Shown in pieces: positions 16,072-24,732 of a stretch of DNA of 64,000 bases. Within the stretch, counting starts at the first letter, position 1. Each line of letters begins with the position of its first letter. Where the stretch lies: contig CAVQGY010000002.1 of the NCBI GenBank assembly GCA_963712165.1, forward strand, positions 434,001 through 498,000, in the 5' to 3' direction. The position numbers were made by a program, and so were the translations under genes. The notes under the pieces were generated by a model. That model searched no databases. It saw only the letters and a list, made by a program, of their open reading frames with translations, and was not told the DNA's origin. This stretch comes from B10-G9 sp963712165. Its GTDB lineage: Bacteria > Chloroflexota > Anaerolineae > Anaerolineales > UBA11858.

Positions 16072-16160
16072 CGGAGGGGGTGGGATTCGAACCCACGGTG
16101 GCCCTTACGGACCACAACGGTTTTCGAGACCGCCCCAATCGGCCACTCTGGCACCCCTCC
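16072..16160 (-). tRNA. tRNA-Ser (anticodon CGA)
   Basis: An 89-nt class II tRNA on the minus strand. Acceptor strands GGAGGGG and CCCCTCC pair fully with discriminator G, as expected for serine; the anticodon stem GCGGT/ACCGT encloses CTCGAAA with anticodon CGA; a long variable arm and a T arm GTGGG-TTCGAAT-CCCAC follow. CCA is not encoded. On the minus strand a TATAAT (16180-16175) with TTAAGA 18 bp further upstream is its probable promoter. Confidence 0.95.
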
Positions 16161-16569
16161 CTTGTTAAGCAGGCATTATACCAAGGATTCCGTTTTGATC
16201 TTAACTGGGACCGGATCCGGGACCCCTTAAATAGACGAGATCTTTAGGGTTTTTGACCAGGCAAACCAAAGCCTACCATCTCATAGGGGGACTCTGCTAC
16301 AGTGCATCCCATGATCAGGGCAGGAAAACCAACACATAAAAGCAGCATAGAAAAGAGCTCTATCAAAAGCTAGCACTTCCGAATTGGCAGGAGCTTTCTA
16401 TTTACAATTTTGTTGAGGCAGCCTTCCATACGGCATATTAACAAAGAATTTACACATGGTCTACAGAATTTCTCCATATTTATGCGCTAAAATGAGACTG
16501 GAATTTTCAAGAAAGTGAAATGAATGTATTTGTCACCAAATCCAATAAACGGGATTAAAGGGAGTTGGC
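16161..16569. other. 409-bp intergenic region
   Basis: Lies between tRNA-Ser (minus) and the efflux adaptor gene (plus). The left end holds the tRNA-Ser promoter. A CCGGATCCGG palindrome lies near 16208-16217. AAAGCT and AGCTTT arms near 16372-16396 could pair weakly. The last 13 bp give the adaptor gene its AAAGGGAG ribosome site. I see no ORF or recognisable RNA in it. Confidence 0.4.
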
Positions 16570-18012
16570 ATGAAACGAAGAACCATCCTTATTATAGTAA
16601 TTGTTGTTCTTGTGCTGGCGGGACTTGGCTATGGTTTAATCCGTTTTCGGCAAAGAAATACGGCTAATTCTGAAAACCTGGTCACTTACCAGGTTGGCAA
16701 AGGTGACCTCAGTGCCGTGATTGATGAAACCGGCTCGGTCTATGCTGATCAAAGCGCCACTCTTTACTGGCAGGCAACGGGCATAGTTGGAGATGTCAAA
16801 GTTACCTTGGGCCAGGAAGTAGAGGCAGATCAGGTGTTAGCCGAGATCCGGGAAGATTCCTTACCGCAGTCCTATTTTATGGCTCAGCAGGAATTTATCG
16901 CAGCCACCAACGCGCTTGAAAGTTTGTATGAAAACGCCTCATTAGTCGCTGCAAATGCTCAGATAGATCTTGCTCATGCTTGGGAATCACTCTATGGCGC
17001 AGATTATCGCTGGTCTGCGATTATGCCTGGTGAACGCCCCACAGAGGAAGACCTGGAGAATGCCAAGGCTCGGAAGGTCATTGCTGGAGATGAGTTAGAC
17101 AAAAAACAGAGTATATACGATGATGCTGAGTGGAATCTTTCCATTGCCAAAGCCCAGCTGGCACTTACAATAGCCAAAAATGAGTATGAGCAAGCTTCCT
17201 GGTATGTGGATTGGCTGCAGGCGCAGCTGGATGAGGACCAGAGTGAAGTCGACATTCAGGATCCCAATGTGGCGCTTGCTTTTGCGAATTTAGAAGCCGC
17301 AGAGAGGGCCTATGAAAAAGTCAAGGATGGGCCTGATCCCGATGATATCCTCCTGGCAGAGGCCCGTATTTCTGCAGCCCAGGCATCCTTAGAGACAGCT
17401 GCAATTACTGCGCCTTTTGACGGTGTGATCACCGCTGTTGAGGTGCTGGAAGGCGATCTGGTTCTGCCCAATACCGTGGCTTTCAGGATAGATGATCTTG
17501 AACATCTCCGGGTAGATGTCGGAATTTCCGAGGTAGACATCAGCCAGATCCAAATAGGACAGCCGGTCAAACTCGTCTTTGATGCCATCCAAGGGAAAGA
17601 ATATCAGGGAGAAGTCCTGGAGGTATCCCCTGTTGGTATCCTCCAGCAGGGACTGGTATCTTTCCAGGTATCTATCCGTGTGACCGATGCAGATGAGGAG
17701 GTCAGGCCAGGTTTGACAGCGGCCGTCCAGATTGTGGTCCGGCAGGTTGAAGATGCGCTGATCGTACCAAACAGAGCTGTACGCTGGGTGAAAGGCGAGC
17801 AGGTGATCTATATCTCTCCCGGCGGAGAAGAAGCAGCGACTCAAGACCTGATCAGGGTGCCGGTTGTTCTGGGCGCTTCCTCAGATGAATACACAGAAGT
17901 GCTGGAGGGGGATATCCAAGTTGGAGATTATATTGTGCTCAACCCACCCAGTATCAGCATATTTGAGGAAATGGAACCGGGTCACGGGCCTCCTGCTGGT
18001 TTCGGAAATTAA
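16570..18012 (+). CDS. HlyD/MacA-type efflux adaptor (membrane fusion protein)
   Basis: A 480-residue membrane-anchored adaptor. The N-terminal helix (residues 4-22, RTILIIVIVVLVLAGLGYGLI) is followed by the split lipoyl/barrel-sandwich domain (IVGDVKVTLGQEVEADQVLAEI ... AAITAPFDGVITAVEVLEGDLV), a long alpha-helical hairpin (about residues 100-260) and beta-barrel and membrane-proximal domains (LRVDVGISEVDISQIQIGQPVKLVFDAI; ALIVPNRAVRWVKG). It links the MacB-like permease to the cell exterior. AAAGGGAG lies 5 nt before the ATG. It is the first gene of an efflux operon that ends with a two-component system. Confidence 0.9.
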   Translation: MKRRTILIIVIVVLVLAGLGYGLIRFRQRNTANSENLVTYQVGKGDLSAVIDETGSVYADQSATLYWQATGIVGDVKVTLGQEVEADQVLAEIREDSLPQSYFMAQQEFIAATNALESLYENASLVAANAQIDLAHAWESLYGADYRWSAIMPGERPTEEDLENAKARKVIAGDELDKKQSIYDDAEWNLSIAKAQLALTIAKNEYEQASWYVDWLQAQLDEDQSEVDIQDPNVALAFANLEAAERAYEKVKDGPDPDDILLAEARISAAQASLETAAITAPFDGVITAVEVLEGDLVLPNTVAFRIDDLEHLRVDVGISEVDISQIQIGQPVKLVFDAIQGKEYQGEVLEVSPVGILQQGLVSFQVSIRVTDADEEVRPGLTAAVQIVVRQVEDALIVPNRAVRWVKGEQVIYISPGGEEAATQDLIRVPVVLGASSDEYTEVLEGDIQVGDYIVLNPPSISIFEEMEPGHGPPAGFGN

Positions 18013-18035
18013 AAGTAGAAAACAGGTTATATAAA

Positions 18036-18719
18036 ATGAGCAAATGGGTAGTTGACGCAAAGGATATCACCAAGGTCTACCAGATGGGAGAAGTGGAGGT
18101 TCATGCTCTCCGCGGCCTGTCAGTCCAGATCGCACCGGGAGAGATCGTTTCTATCATGGGTCCTTCCGGTTCTGGAAAGTCCACACTAATGAATATCATC
18201 GGTTGTCTGGACCGGGCAACTTCAGGTGAATACAGCCTGAATGGTGAAAACGTGGCCAATATGACCGATGACCAGCTGGCAGAGATTCGAAATCGCGGTG
18301 TGGGATTTGTATTTCAAAGCTTCAATTTGCTTCCCAGGGCTACAGCGCTGGCCAATGTGGAACTGCCCATGCGGTATGCGGTGTTGAACGGCCGCAACAG
18401 AAAGCAGGTGGCAAAAGACGCGCTGGAAGCTGTAGGTCTGGCAGACCGCATCACTCACCGCCCCAATGAGCTTTCTGGAGGGCAAATGCAGCGGGTGGCC
18501 ATTGCCCGGGCGCTGGTGAACAACCCGGCGATCATCATGGCCGATGAGCCAACTGGCAACCTGGATTCTCAGTCTGGTGATGAGATCATGGCCCTGCTTA
18601 AAAACCTTAACAAGGAGCGTGGCACAACCCTGATCATTGTCACCCATGACCCGGAGATTGCTGCCTTGACCAACCGTGTGATATCAATCTGGGACGGCCG
18701 GATAGCGGAGAAAATATGA
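18036..18719 (+). CDS. MacB/LolD-type ABC ATPase
   Basis: A 227-residue ATPase of the MacB/LolD/FtsE group: Walker A (IMGPSGSGKSTLMNIIGCLD), Q-loop (VGFVFQSFNLLPRATALANVELP), signature (NELSGGQMQRVAIARALV), Walker B (IIMADEPTGNLD), H-loop (TLIIVTHDPEIA). It powers the mechanotransmission permease encoded next, whose start overlaps its stop codon by 4 bp (ATGA). In this family ATP hydrolysis does not pump through a channel but drives conformational work on a periplasmic or extracellular substrate. Confidence 0.93.
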   Translation: MSKWVVDAKDITKVYQMGEVEVHALRGLSVQIAPGEIVSIMGPSGSGKSTLMNIIGCLDRATSGEYSLNGENVANMTDDQLAEIRNRGVGFVFQSFNLLPRATALANVELPMRYAVLNGRNRKQVAKDALEAVGLADRITHRPNELSGGQMQRVAIARALVNNPAIIMADEPTGNLDSQSGDEIMALLKNLNKERGTTLIIVTHDPEIAALTNRVISIWDGRIAEKI

Positions 18720-19942
18720 ATTTAGGATCATCATTAATCGAAGCCTTGGAAAGTCTGGCATCTAATAAAGTACGTACAGCGCTAACCATGCTGGGTATTA
18801 TCATTGGCGTTGGGGCAGTTATCGCAATGCTGGCCATAGGAACAGGCACCGAAGATGCCATTGTGGGAGAAATTGAGGGCATTGGCACCAACCTGCTTTT
18901 TGTAACCACCAACCGTGAAGACGTGACCAATCCAGAACCATTGACCATCCGGGACGCAGAAGCCATCTCTGATCCAATCTTTGCTCCCTCTGTCGCGGCG
19001 GCGGCGCCTGTTATCCAGGGTCAGGCTGAACTGACTTATGCCGGAGAAATAACAACAGTTGGTCTGGTTGGAGTGACAGAGGATTATGCAAATGTCCAAA
19101 CTTTGGAATTATCTGAAGGGGAATTCTTCACATCGACTCAGATAGCAGGCCTGGCATCAGCGGTTATCTTGGGAACCAATGTTGCGGAAGATCTGTTTGG
19201 TCGCTCCGATGGGCTGGTAGGAGAAACCGTCCGTATTTCCGGACAGCCCTTTCGCGTGATTGGAATCTTAAAGAAAGAAGGTGGTTCTGATTTTGGCTCC
19301 AGCTCAGATGACCAGGTCCTGGTGCCTTTGACCACAGCACAGACCAGGTTGATACCCCGCAAGATGAAGAACCAGGTTGACTTGATATACGTCTCAGCTA
19401 TTAGCTCGGACGCAGTTCAATCCGCAGAAGAGGAAATATCCGTTATCCTCCGCGATCGCCATAATATCAAATTAGCAGAGGATGATTTTCGGATTCTGAC
19501 CCAGGAACTATTCCTGGATTTTGCGTCAACGGTAACGGGTGTGTTTACTATTTTCTTGGGAGGAGTCGCCGGGATCAGCTTGCTGGTGGGAGGGATCGGC
19601 ATCATGAATATCATGTTGGTTTCTGTGACAGAACGGACCAAGGAAATTGGCCTGAGAAAAGCTGTAGGAGCCAAGAAGCGGGATATATTGAGTCAATTCT
19701 TGATTGAATCTTCCTTATTAAGCGCTTTGGGCGGTATAGTAGGCATTATCCTGGGCTGGTTATTATCACTGGGCATAGGCAGGATCGCCGCAGCTAATGA
19801 TTTTTTGCTGGAGCCGTCTATTACTATCAATGCTGTGTTACTGGCGACTTTATTCTCAGCAGCGGTGGGGCTGTTTTTTGGCATCTACCCTGCCAGCAGG
19901 GCAGCCCAACTGGAACCCATTGAAGCATTAAGAAGTGAATAA
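18716..19942 (+). CDS. MacB/FtsX-type ABC permease
   Basis: A 408-residue type VII ABC permease: helix 1 (MLGIIIGVGAVIAMLAIG, preceded by LASNKVRTALTMLG typical of MacB_PCD proteins), a roughly 230-residue extracytoplasmic MacB_PCD domain, then three helices near the C-terminus with VSVTERTKEIGLRKAVGAKKRDIL, the cytoplasmic coupling helix that docks to the ATPase. Ends with GIYPASRAAQLEPIEALRSE, the classic C-terminus. Together with the adaptor it forms a MacAB-like exporter for macrolides, peptides or lipoproteins. Confidence 0.93.
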   Translation: MNLGSSLIEALESLASNKVRTALTMLGIIIGVGAVIAMLAIGTGTEDAIVGEIEGIGTNLLFVTTNREDVTNPEPLTIRDAEAISDPIFAPSVAAAAPVIQGQAELTYAGEITTVGLVGVTEDYANVQTLELSEGEFFTSTQIAGLASAVILGTNVAEDLFGRSDGLVGETVRISGQPFRVIGILKKEGGSDFGSSSDDQVLVPLTTAQTRLIPRKMKNQVDLIYVSAISSDAVQSAEEEISVILRDRHNIKLAEDDFRILTQELFLDFASTVTGVFTIFLGGVAGISLLVGGIGIMNIMLVSVTERTKEIGLRKAVGAKKRDILSQFLIESSLLSALGGIVGIILGWLLSLGIGRIAAANDFLLEPSITINAVLLATLFSAAVGLFFGIYPASRAAQLEPIEALRSE

Positions 19943-19970
19943 TCATAGATCCATTTAACTAAGAAAACCT

Positions 19971-20672
19971 ATGGACAGGATTCTGGTAGTTGATGATGAC
20001 AGGGATATTGTCCGCCTGGTTCGGTCCTATCTCGAAAAAGCCGGGTACGAGATCCTGACCGCCTATGATGGCGAAACTGCCCTGCAGGTTATCAGGGCAG
20101 AAAAACCCCAACTTCTCATTCTGGACTTAATGCTGCCGGATAGGGATGGATGGGACGTGGCCAGGTTGGTCCGTTCCGATCCCAGGGTGGCAGCCATTCC
20201 GATCATCATGTTAACTGCCAGGGTGGAAGATAATGAAAAGATCCTTGGATTGGAGATCGGAGCGGATGACTACATCACAAAACCCTTTAATCCACGGGAA
20301 GTAGTAGCCAGGGTACGGGCCCTCTTACGCCGCTCCCAGCTTCAGAAGGATCATCAGGCACCGGCCAGATTGCAAGTTGGGGAGTTGATCCTCGATATTG
20401 GAAAGCGAGAGCTCACCCGGGAGGGCAACCAGATCAACCTCACCCCATCTGAATTTGAGATTTTACGGGAGTTGATGGAGAATCCCGGATTTGTGATCAC
20501 CAGGGATGAACTGGCTGAAAAGGCTCTTGGTTACAGCTCATCAACGATGGGCAGAACCCTGGATTCCCATATAAAAAATCTCCGGCGTAAGGTTGATCAG
20601 AAAAGCGACCGGGCATCATTTATCCAAACAGTACATGGCATAGGCTACCGCATGAGGGATAAGGCATCATGA
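19971..20672 (+). CDS. OmpR-family response regulator
   Basis: A 233-residue regulator with a receiver domain (acidic pocket DDD at 8-10, phosphoacceptor D52 in LLILDLMLPDRDG, conserved T and K in LTARVED and ITKPFNPREVVARV) and a C-terminal winged-helix domain (LTPSEFEILRELMENPGFVITRDEL ... RTLDSHIKNLRRKVD). It lies 28 bp after the efflux permease and overlaps the kinase gene by 4 bp, so it probably controls the efflux operon in response to the adjacent kinase. Confidence 0.93.
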   Translation: MDRILVVDDDRDIVRLVRSYLEKAGYEILTAYDGETALQVIRAEKPQLLILDLMLPDRDGWDVARLVRSDPRVAAIPIIMLTARVEDNEKILGLEIGADDYITKPFNPREVVARVRALLRRSQLQKDHQAPARLQVGELILDIGKRELTREGNQINLTPSEFEILRELMENPGFVITRDELAEKALGYSSSTMGRTLDSHIKNLRRKVDQKSDRASFIQTVHGIGYRMRDKAS

Positions 20673-21790
20673 ATCAGATGTGGGTAAGGATCAGTTTAAC
20701 CTATATTGTGATCGTGGTCTTTTTGTTTGTAATCCCCTCGGTTGTCTACCTCACATTGCAGGGGGATGAAATTGGGTTTGGGGCTGAGAATCCGCCGGAT
20801 TTTCACCCTGATAGACCAGTGCTAGAGGGGGAAAATTGGATATCCCGCCTGGCAAATTACTCCCGCATGACCTTGGTTCAATCCCTGCTGCGGGTATTTT
20901 TTACCATCTCGATGGTGGGTATCCTGGTTGGCGTGATCAGTAGTCGGGGATTGGCTGCTCCCCTTCGGAACCTGGCCATTGCTGCCCGCGCAGTAGGAAA
21001 GCAGGACCTGTCTCAGAGGATCGATGTAAAGGGAACCAGCGAGATCAGGGAAGTGGCAGTTGCTTTTAACGCCATGGCTGAAGCCCTCGAGGCTGCAGAC
21101 ATCCAGAGGAATAATATGCTGGCTGATATTGCGCATGAACTCAGAACTCCTTTGTCTGTGATCCAGGGCAATCTAAGGGCAATCCTTGATGATGTTTATG
21201 AATTGGACAAGGTTGAAGTTGCGCGCTTATATGACCAGACCCGCCAGCTATCCCGCCTGGTGGATGATTTACATGACCTTTCCCGATTGGAAGCCAACCA
21301 GTTTTCATTGACCCTGAGCAATCAAAATTTAGTGGACGTGATCAATGATGTTGAGGCCATTTACCAGCCGGTCGCCGAAGATCAAGGGGTAGTCCTAACG
21401 CTGGATATGCAGGAGGGAATACCCCCGGTATTGGGAGATTGTTCCCGCATTACTCAGTGTTTGAATAACCTGCTCAATAATGCTCTGCAGTATACTCCCC
21501 GGGGTGGAGAGATCCAGATAACGTTGAAAGAGCAGAACAACAGAGCAGTAATTGAAGTCAGGGATACCGGGGCAGGCATTGATCCCAAGCACCTGCCTTT
21601 TGTGTTTGACCGTTTTTACCGGGTCGATCAGGATCGCAATCGCCAAACTGGAGGATCGGGACTGGGATTAGCGATCACTCAGGCGTTGGTCCAAGCTCAA
21701 GGGGGAGAGATCAGTGCATCCAGCCCAGGAAGGGGCCAGGGGAGCATTTTTACGATTTCATTCCCAATCAAAACAGCAGCTATTTCCTGA
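20669..21790 (+). CDS. Membrane sensor histidine kinase
   Basis: A 373-residue kinase: first helix about residues 8-30, a short extracytoplasmic loop (32-68), second helix about 74-92, HAMP (RGLAAPLRNLAIAARAVGKQDLSQRI), HisKA with phosphoacceptor H156 in LADIAHELRTPLSVIQGNLRAI, and HATPase with NNLLNNALQYTPRGG, DTGAGIDPKHLPFVFDRFYR and GGSGLGLAITQALV. The short external loop (about 36 residues) is typical of kinases that sense within the membrane or through a transporter, fitting control of the preceding MacAB-type efflux pump. Confidence 0.93.
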   Translation: MNQMWVRISLTYIVIVVFLFVIPSVVYLTLQGDEIGFGAENPPDFHPDRPVLEGENWISRLANYSRMTLVQSLLRVFFTISMVGILVGVISSRGLAAPLRNLAIAARAVGKQDLSQRIDVKGTSEIREVAVAFNAMAEALEAADIQRNNMLADIAHELRTPLSVIQGNLRAILDDVYELDKVEVARLYDQTRQLSRLVDDLHDLSRLEANQFSLTLSNQNLVDVINDVEAIYQPVAEDQGVVLTLDMQEGIPPVLGDCSRITQCLNNLLNNALQYTPRGGEIQITLKEQNNRAVIEVRDTGAGIDPKHLPFVFDRFYRVDQDRNRQTGGSGLGLAITQALVQAQGGEISASSPGRGQGSIFTISFPIKTAAIS

Positions 21791-21936
21791 TAAATAACAT
21801 TTATTCAGGCTGATGGGGGAGAACGAGAAGGAATCTGAATAATTCAAGAGAATAAACCCAGCGCACATAGCGAGAATCCCGGTTATTGGTTATAATGATT
21901 TTCCAAAATAGAATTGAACACATATTAAGGAAACAG

Positions 21937-21950
21937 CTTGTCCAGACAAG
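21937..21950. repeat. Inverted repeat upstream of the phosphate transporter gene
   Basis: CTTGTC and GACAAG separated by CA form a perfect short palindrome 44 bp before the pit start codon. It could be an operator or an mRNA hairpin. A TATAAT lies upstream at 21891-21896. The purpose is unknown. Confidence 0.35.
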
Positions 21951-21993
21951 TGTATTTGCATAGGACAGAGGCGTAATAACAGTAGAGCAGATT

Positions 21994-22983
21994 ATGGATC
22001 ATTTACTGATAGTCATTTTGATCGGCCTGGCATTACTTTTTGATTTCCTGAATGGATTTCATGACAGCGCTAATGTGGTGGCGACCATGATTTCATCGCG
22101 GGCTATGACACCGACAGCAGCCCTTTTAATTGCCAGTGTGGCAAATTTTCTCGGACCATTCATTTTTGGTGTTGCTGTTGCCAAGACCATTGGTCAGGAT
22201 GTCGCTTCTCCGAACTCGATCACTATTGCTGTGGTGTTGGCAGCTCTGGTCAGTGCCAGCATTTGGAATATCCTGACCTGGTATTTTGGCATTCCATCCA
22301 GCTCTTCCCATGCTCTGATCGGGGGGATCATCGGCGCCGTCCTGGTAGGTTCTGGATGGCAGGCGCTGAAAGTAAATGGCCTGGTGCTGGTTGGTGTTGC
22401 CCTATTCCTTTCCCCTGTCCTGGGTTATTTATTGGGACAGATCACAATGCGCCTCAGCTTGTGGGCTGTACGCAACGCGTCGCCCAGAGCCAATCATTTC
22501 TTTAAGTACGGCCAGATTCCCACTGCCTTCACCTTGGCCCTCAGCCATGGCACGAATGATGCCCAGAAAACCATGGGCATCATCACTATGGGATTGGTTG
22601 TTTTGGGGTATCAGGATCAATTTATAGTTCCCTGGTGGGTTATCCTGGCCAGTGCAACTGCGATCGGCATTGGAACTGCGGCGGGGGGATGGCGTATCAT
22701 CCATACATTGGGTGGAAAGTTTTATAAGATCAGGCCTATTCACAGTTTTACCTCCCAGCTTTCATCTATGATCGTGATCATGTTTGCATCCTTGTTTGGT
22801 GGTCCAGTCAGCACCACCCATGTGGTCAGTTCCTCGATCCTTGGTGTAGGCGCTGCCCAGCGAAAATCCCAGGTTCGCTGGGGAGTGATGGGAGATATTC
22901 TGGTAGCCTGGTTTTTGACTGTTCCTGCATCGGCAGCGATAGCCGCCGGATTATTCTATTTGATTGATTACCTCATCGGTTGA
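21994..22983 (+). CDS. Low-affinity inorganic phosphate transporter, PiT family
   Basis: A 329-residue polytopic protein (about ten helices) with the two inverted PiT signatures: FDFLNGFHDSANVVATMISSRAMTP near the N-terminus and ALSHGTNDAQKTMGIITMGL in the second half, plus GGPVSTTHVVSSSILGVGAAQ. It carries metal-phosphate symport with protons or sodium. The next gene encodes its usual PhoU-like DUF47 partner. No strong Shine-Dalgarno is visible before the ATG. Confidence 0.93.
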   Translation: MDHLLIVILIGLALLFDFLNGFHDSANVVATMISSRAMTPTAALLIASVANFLGPFIFGVAVAKTIGQDVASPNSITIAVVLAALVSASIWNILTWYFGIPSSSSHALIGGIIGAVLVGSGWQALKVNGLVLVGVALFLSPVLGYLLGQITMRLSLWAVRNASPRANHFFKYGQIPTAFTLALSHGTNDAQKTMGIITMGLVVLGYQDQFIVPWWVILASATAIGIGTAAGGWRIIHTLGGKFYKIRPIHSFTSQLSSMIVIMFASLFGGPVSTTHVVSSSILGVGAAQRKSQVRWGVMGDILVAWFLTVPASAAIAAGLFYLIDYLIG

Positions 22984-23016
22984 TGAGGGTCTAAATCGCA
23001 GGATTGGAGGATAGAC

Positions 23017-23655
23017 ATGGGCGTTTCGGGAGTTTTTAAACGCGGAAAGCGGCAGGATAAATTTGTGGTCATGTTGATGCAGCAAACCCGGATTACGGTT
23101 GATGGTTTGCGGCTGCTGGAAAAGTGGTTTGGCAAGGATGAGCTGAAGGAGAAAGCCATTGACCAGATGCGAGCAAAAGAGGTTGAGGCGGACGAAGTGC
23201 GCCGGATATTGATCGACGAGCTTCACAACACCTTTATCACTCCCTTGGATCGGGAGGATATATTCATGCTGTCACTCTATATCGATGATATCCTGGACTA
23301 CTGCTATACCACGGTAGAAGAGATGCAGCTGCTGGAAGTCGAGGCAGATGATTATCTTGTGAAAATGGTGAAATTGACCCGCGAGGCGACCGAGGAATTG
23401 GATATGGCCTTCACTACCTTGTTCTCCAATCCGCGTGTGGCTGGAGAGCATGCCCGCCGCTGTAAAAAGATCGAAAATGAGGTAGAACATCTTTACAGGA
23501 TAGCTATCGGGGACTTATTTGTGAAGGCAAAGGACTTTGATCCACTGATGGTGATGTTAAGGAGACGGGAAGTATACCGCCACGTTTCCAACATGGCTGA
23601 TCAGGCTGACCGGGCCGCAGATATCTTGGGAATGGTAGTGATGAAGCTGACCTGA
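23017..23655 (+). CDS. DUF47 phosphate-transport regulator (PhoU-like)
   Basis: A 212-residue all-helical protein of the DUF47/Pit-accessory family, related in fold to PhoU. Visible landmarks are the FVVMLMQQTRITVDGLRLLE opening, the DELHNTFITPLDREDIFMLSLYIDDILDYC metal-binding motif and EVYRHVSNMADQADRAADILG at the C-terminus, which carry the E/D-x3-D clusters that bind metals in PhoU-like proteins. It lies 33 bp after pit and probably regulates it. GGAGG precedes the ATG. Confidence 0.9.
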   Translation: MGVSGVFKRGKRQDKFVVMLMQQTRITVDGLRLLEKWFGKDELKEKAIDQMRAKEVEADEVRRILIDELHNTFITPLDREDIFMLSLYIDDILDYCYTTVEEMQLLEVEADDYLVKMVKLTREATEELDMAFTTLFSNPRVAGEHARRCKKIENEVEHLYRIAIGDLFVKAKDFDPLMVMLRRREVYRHVSNMADQADRAADILGMVVMKLT

Positions 23656-23692
23656 TCCTTGGATCGGTCAAGAGAATAGGCTTGGGATCACT

Positions 23693-23735
23693 GATCCTGG
23701 TCTTCCCTGTACTCAGGGTACCAGGATCTTCTTTT
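23693..23735 (+). terminator. Terminator-like hairpin after the pit operon
   Basis: GATCCTGGT (23693-23701) and ACCAGGATC (23720-23728) pair over 9 bp, with an inner CCCTG/CAGGG helix, followed by TTCTTTTTG. The 205-bp gap to the next gene contains little else except a TATACT (23855-23860). Confidence 0.75.
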
Positions 23736-23874
23736 TGTAGAGAGACCGCGGATCAACCAGTTCGATTCCCTTGAGGAGAGAAAGAAAACTGATATCATTA
23801 TCCTGAACCCTGAAGGAACCAAATAACGGATGGATGAAACCAGAGCATAACGACTATACTTGAGGTTTTTTTAT

Positions 23875-24729
23875 ATGGACACCATTATCAAAAGCGTATC
23901 CAAAGAAGTGATCATCAGCATTGAAAAACCATTTGTGATCATCGGAGAAAAGATCAATCCTACCGGGCGCAAGAAATTGGCCGCAGCCTTGAAAGAAGGG
24001 AATTACGAGTACGTCAAACAATTGGCTCTCATGCAGGTAGCTGCTGGCGCGGACATCCTGGATGTAAACGTAGGCGTGCCGGGCGTTGATGAAGTTGACC
24101 TGCTTCCCAAGGTGGCCAAGATCGTTTCTGATACTGTGGATATTCCCCTCTGTCTGGATTCCGCTAACCATGAAGCACTGGCGTCAGCATTGAAAGTTCT
24201 GCCAGGCAGGCCGCTGGTGAACTCGGTCAACGGCGAAGAAGCTTCCCTTGATGCAGTGCTCCCGATTATCAAGGAGTTCGGTGTGCCAGTGATCGGCCTG
24301 GTGATGCATGATGATGGCATACCAAATGATGCCGATACAAGGGTGAAGGTAGCCGATAAGATCATCGAACGGGCTGCAAAACTGGGCATCCCGGCTGAGG
24401 ATATCGTCATTGATCCTCTGGTTCTTACTATTGGCGCCGATAGCAATGCTGGAACCGTCACGCTGGAAACGATCCGTCAGGTGAAGGGTAAATTAGGAGT
24501 AAATATTAACCTGGGCGCAAGTAATGTGTCCTTTGGGCTGCCTGACCGCCATACCATTAATCAGTCCTTCCTGGCATTGGCGATGGGTGCTGGTGCTACC
24601 TGCGCCATAACTGATCCCATGAAGCTGGCATCGATCATCCGAGCCACAGATCTATTGATGGGTAGAGATATGTTTGGATCCCGCTATATTGGCTACTGGC
24701 GGGAACACAAACCAAAGGGTGATCAATAA
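23875..24729 (+). CDS. Methyltetrahydrofolate:corrinoid methyltransferase family protein
   Basis: A 284-residue TIM-barrel of the pterin-binding (DHPS-like) superfamily. The opening FVIIGEKINPTGRKKLAAAL, ADILDVNVGVPGVDE, PLCLDSANHEAL, VNSVNGE and GVNINLGASNVSFGLPDRHTINQSFL match the AcsE/MtgA/MetH methyltransferase module that moves a methyl group between tetrahydrofolate and a corrinoid protein. ATG 23875 is chosen, with TGAGG 9 nt upstream; the alternative TTG at 23860 is weak. The next gene encodes a MetH-activation-domain-like protein, but no corrinoid-binding protein is encoded nearby. Confidence 0.85.
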   Translation: MDTIIKSVSKEVIISIEKPFVIIGEKINPTGRKKLAAALKEGNYEYVKQLALMQVAAGADILDVNVGVPGVDEVDLLPKVAKIVSDTVDIPLCLDSANHEALASALKVLPGRPLVNSVNGEEASLDAVLPIIKEFGVPVIGLVMHDDGIPNDADTRVKVADKIIERAAKLGIPAEDIVIDPLVLTIGADSNAGTVTLETIRQVKGKLGVNINLGASNVSFGLPDRHTINQSFLALAMGAGATCAITDPMKLASIIRATDLLMGRDMFGSRYIGYWREHKPKGDQ

Positions 24730-24732
24730 TTG

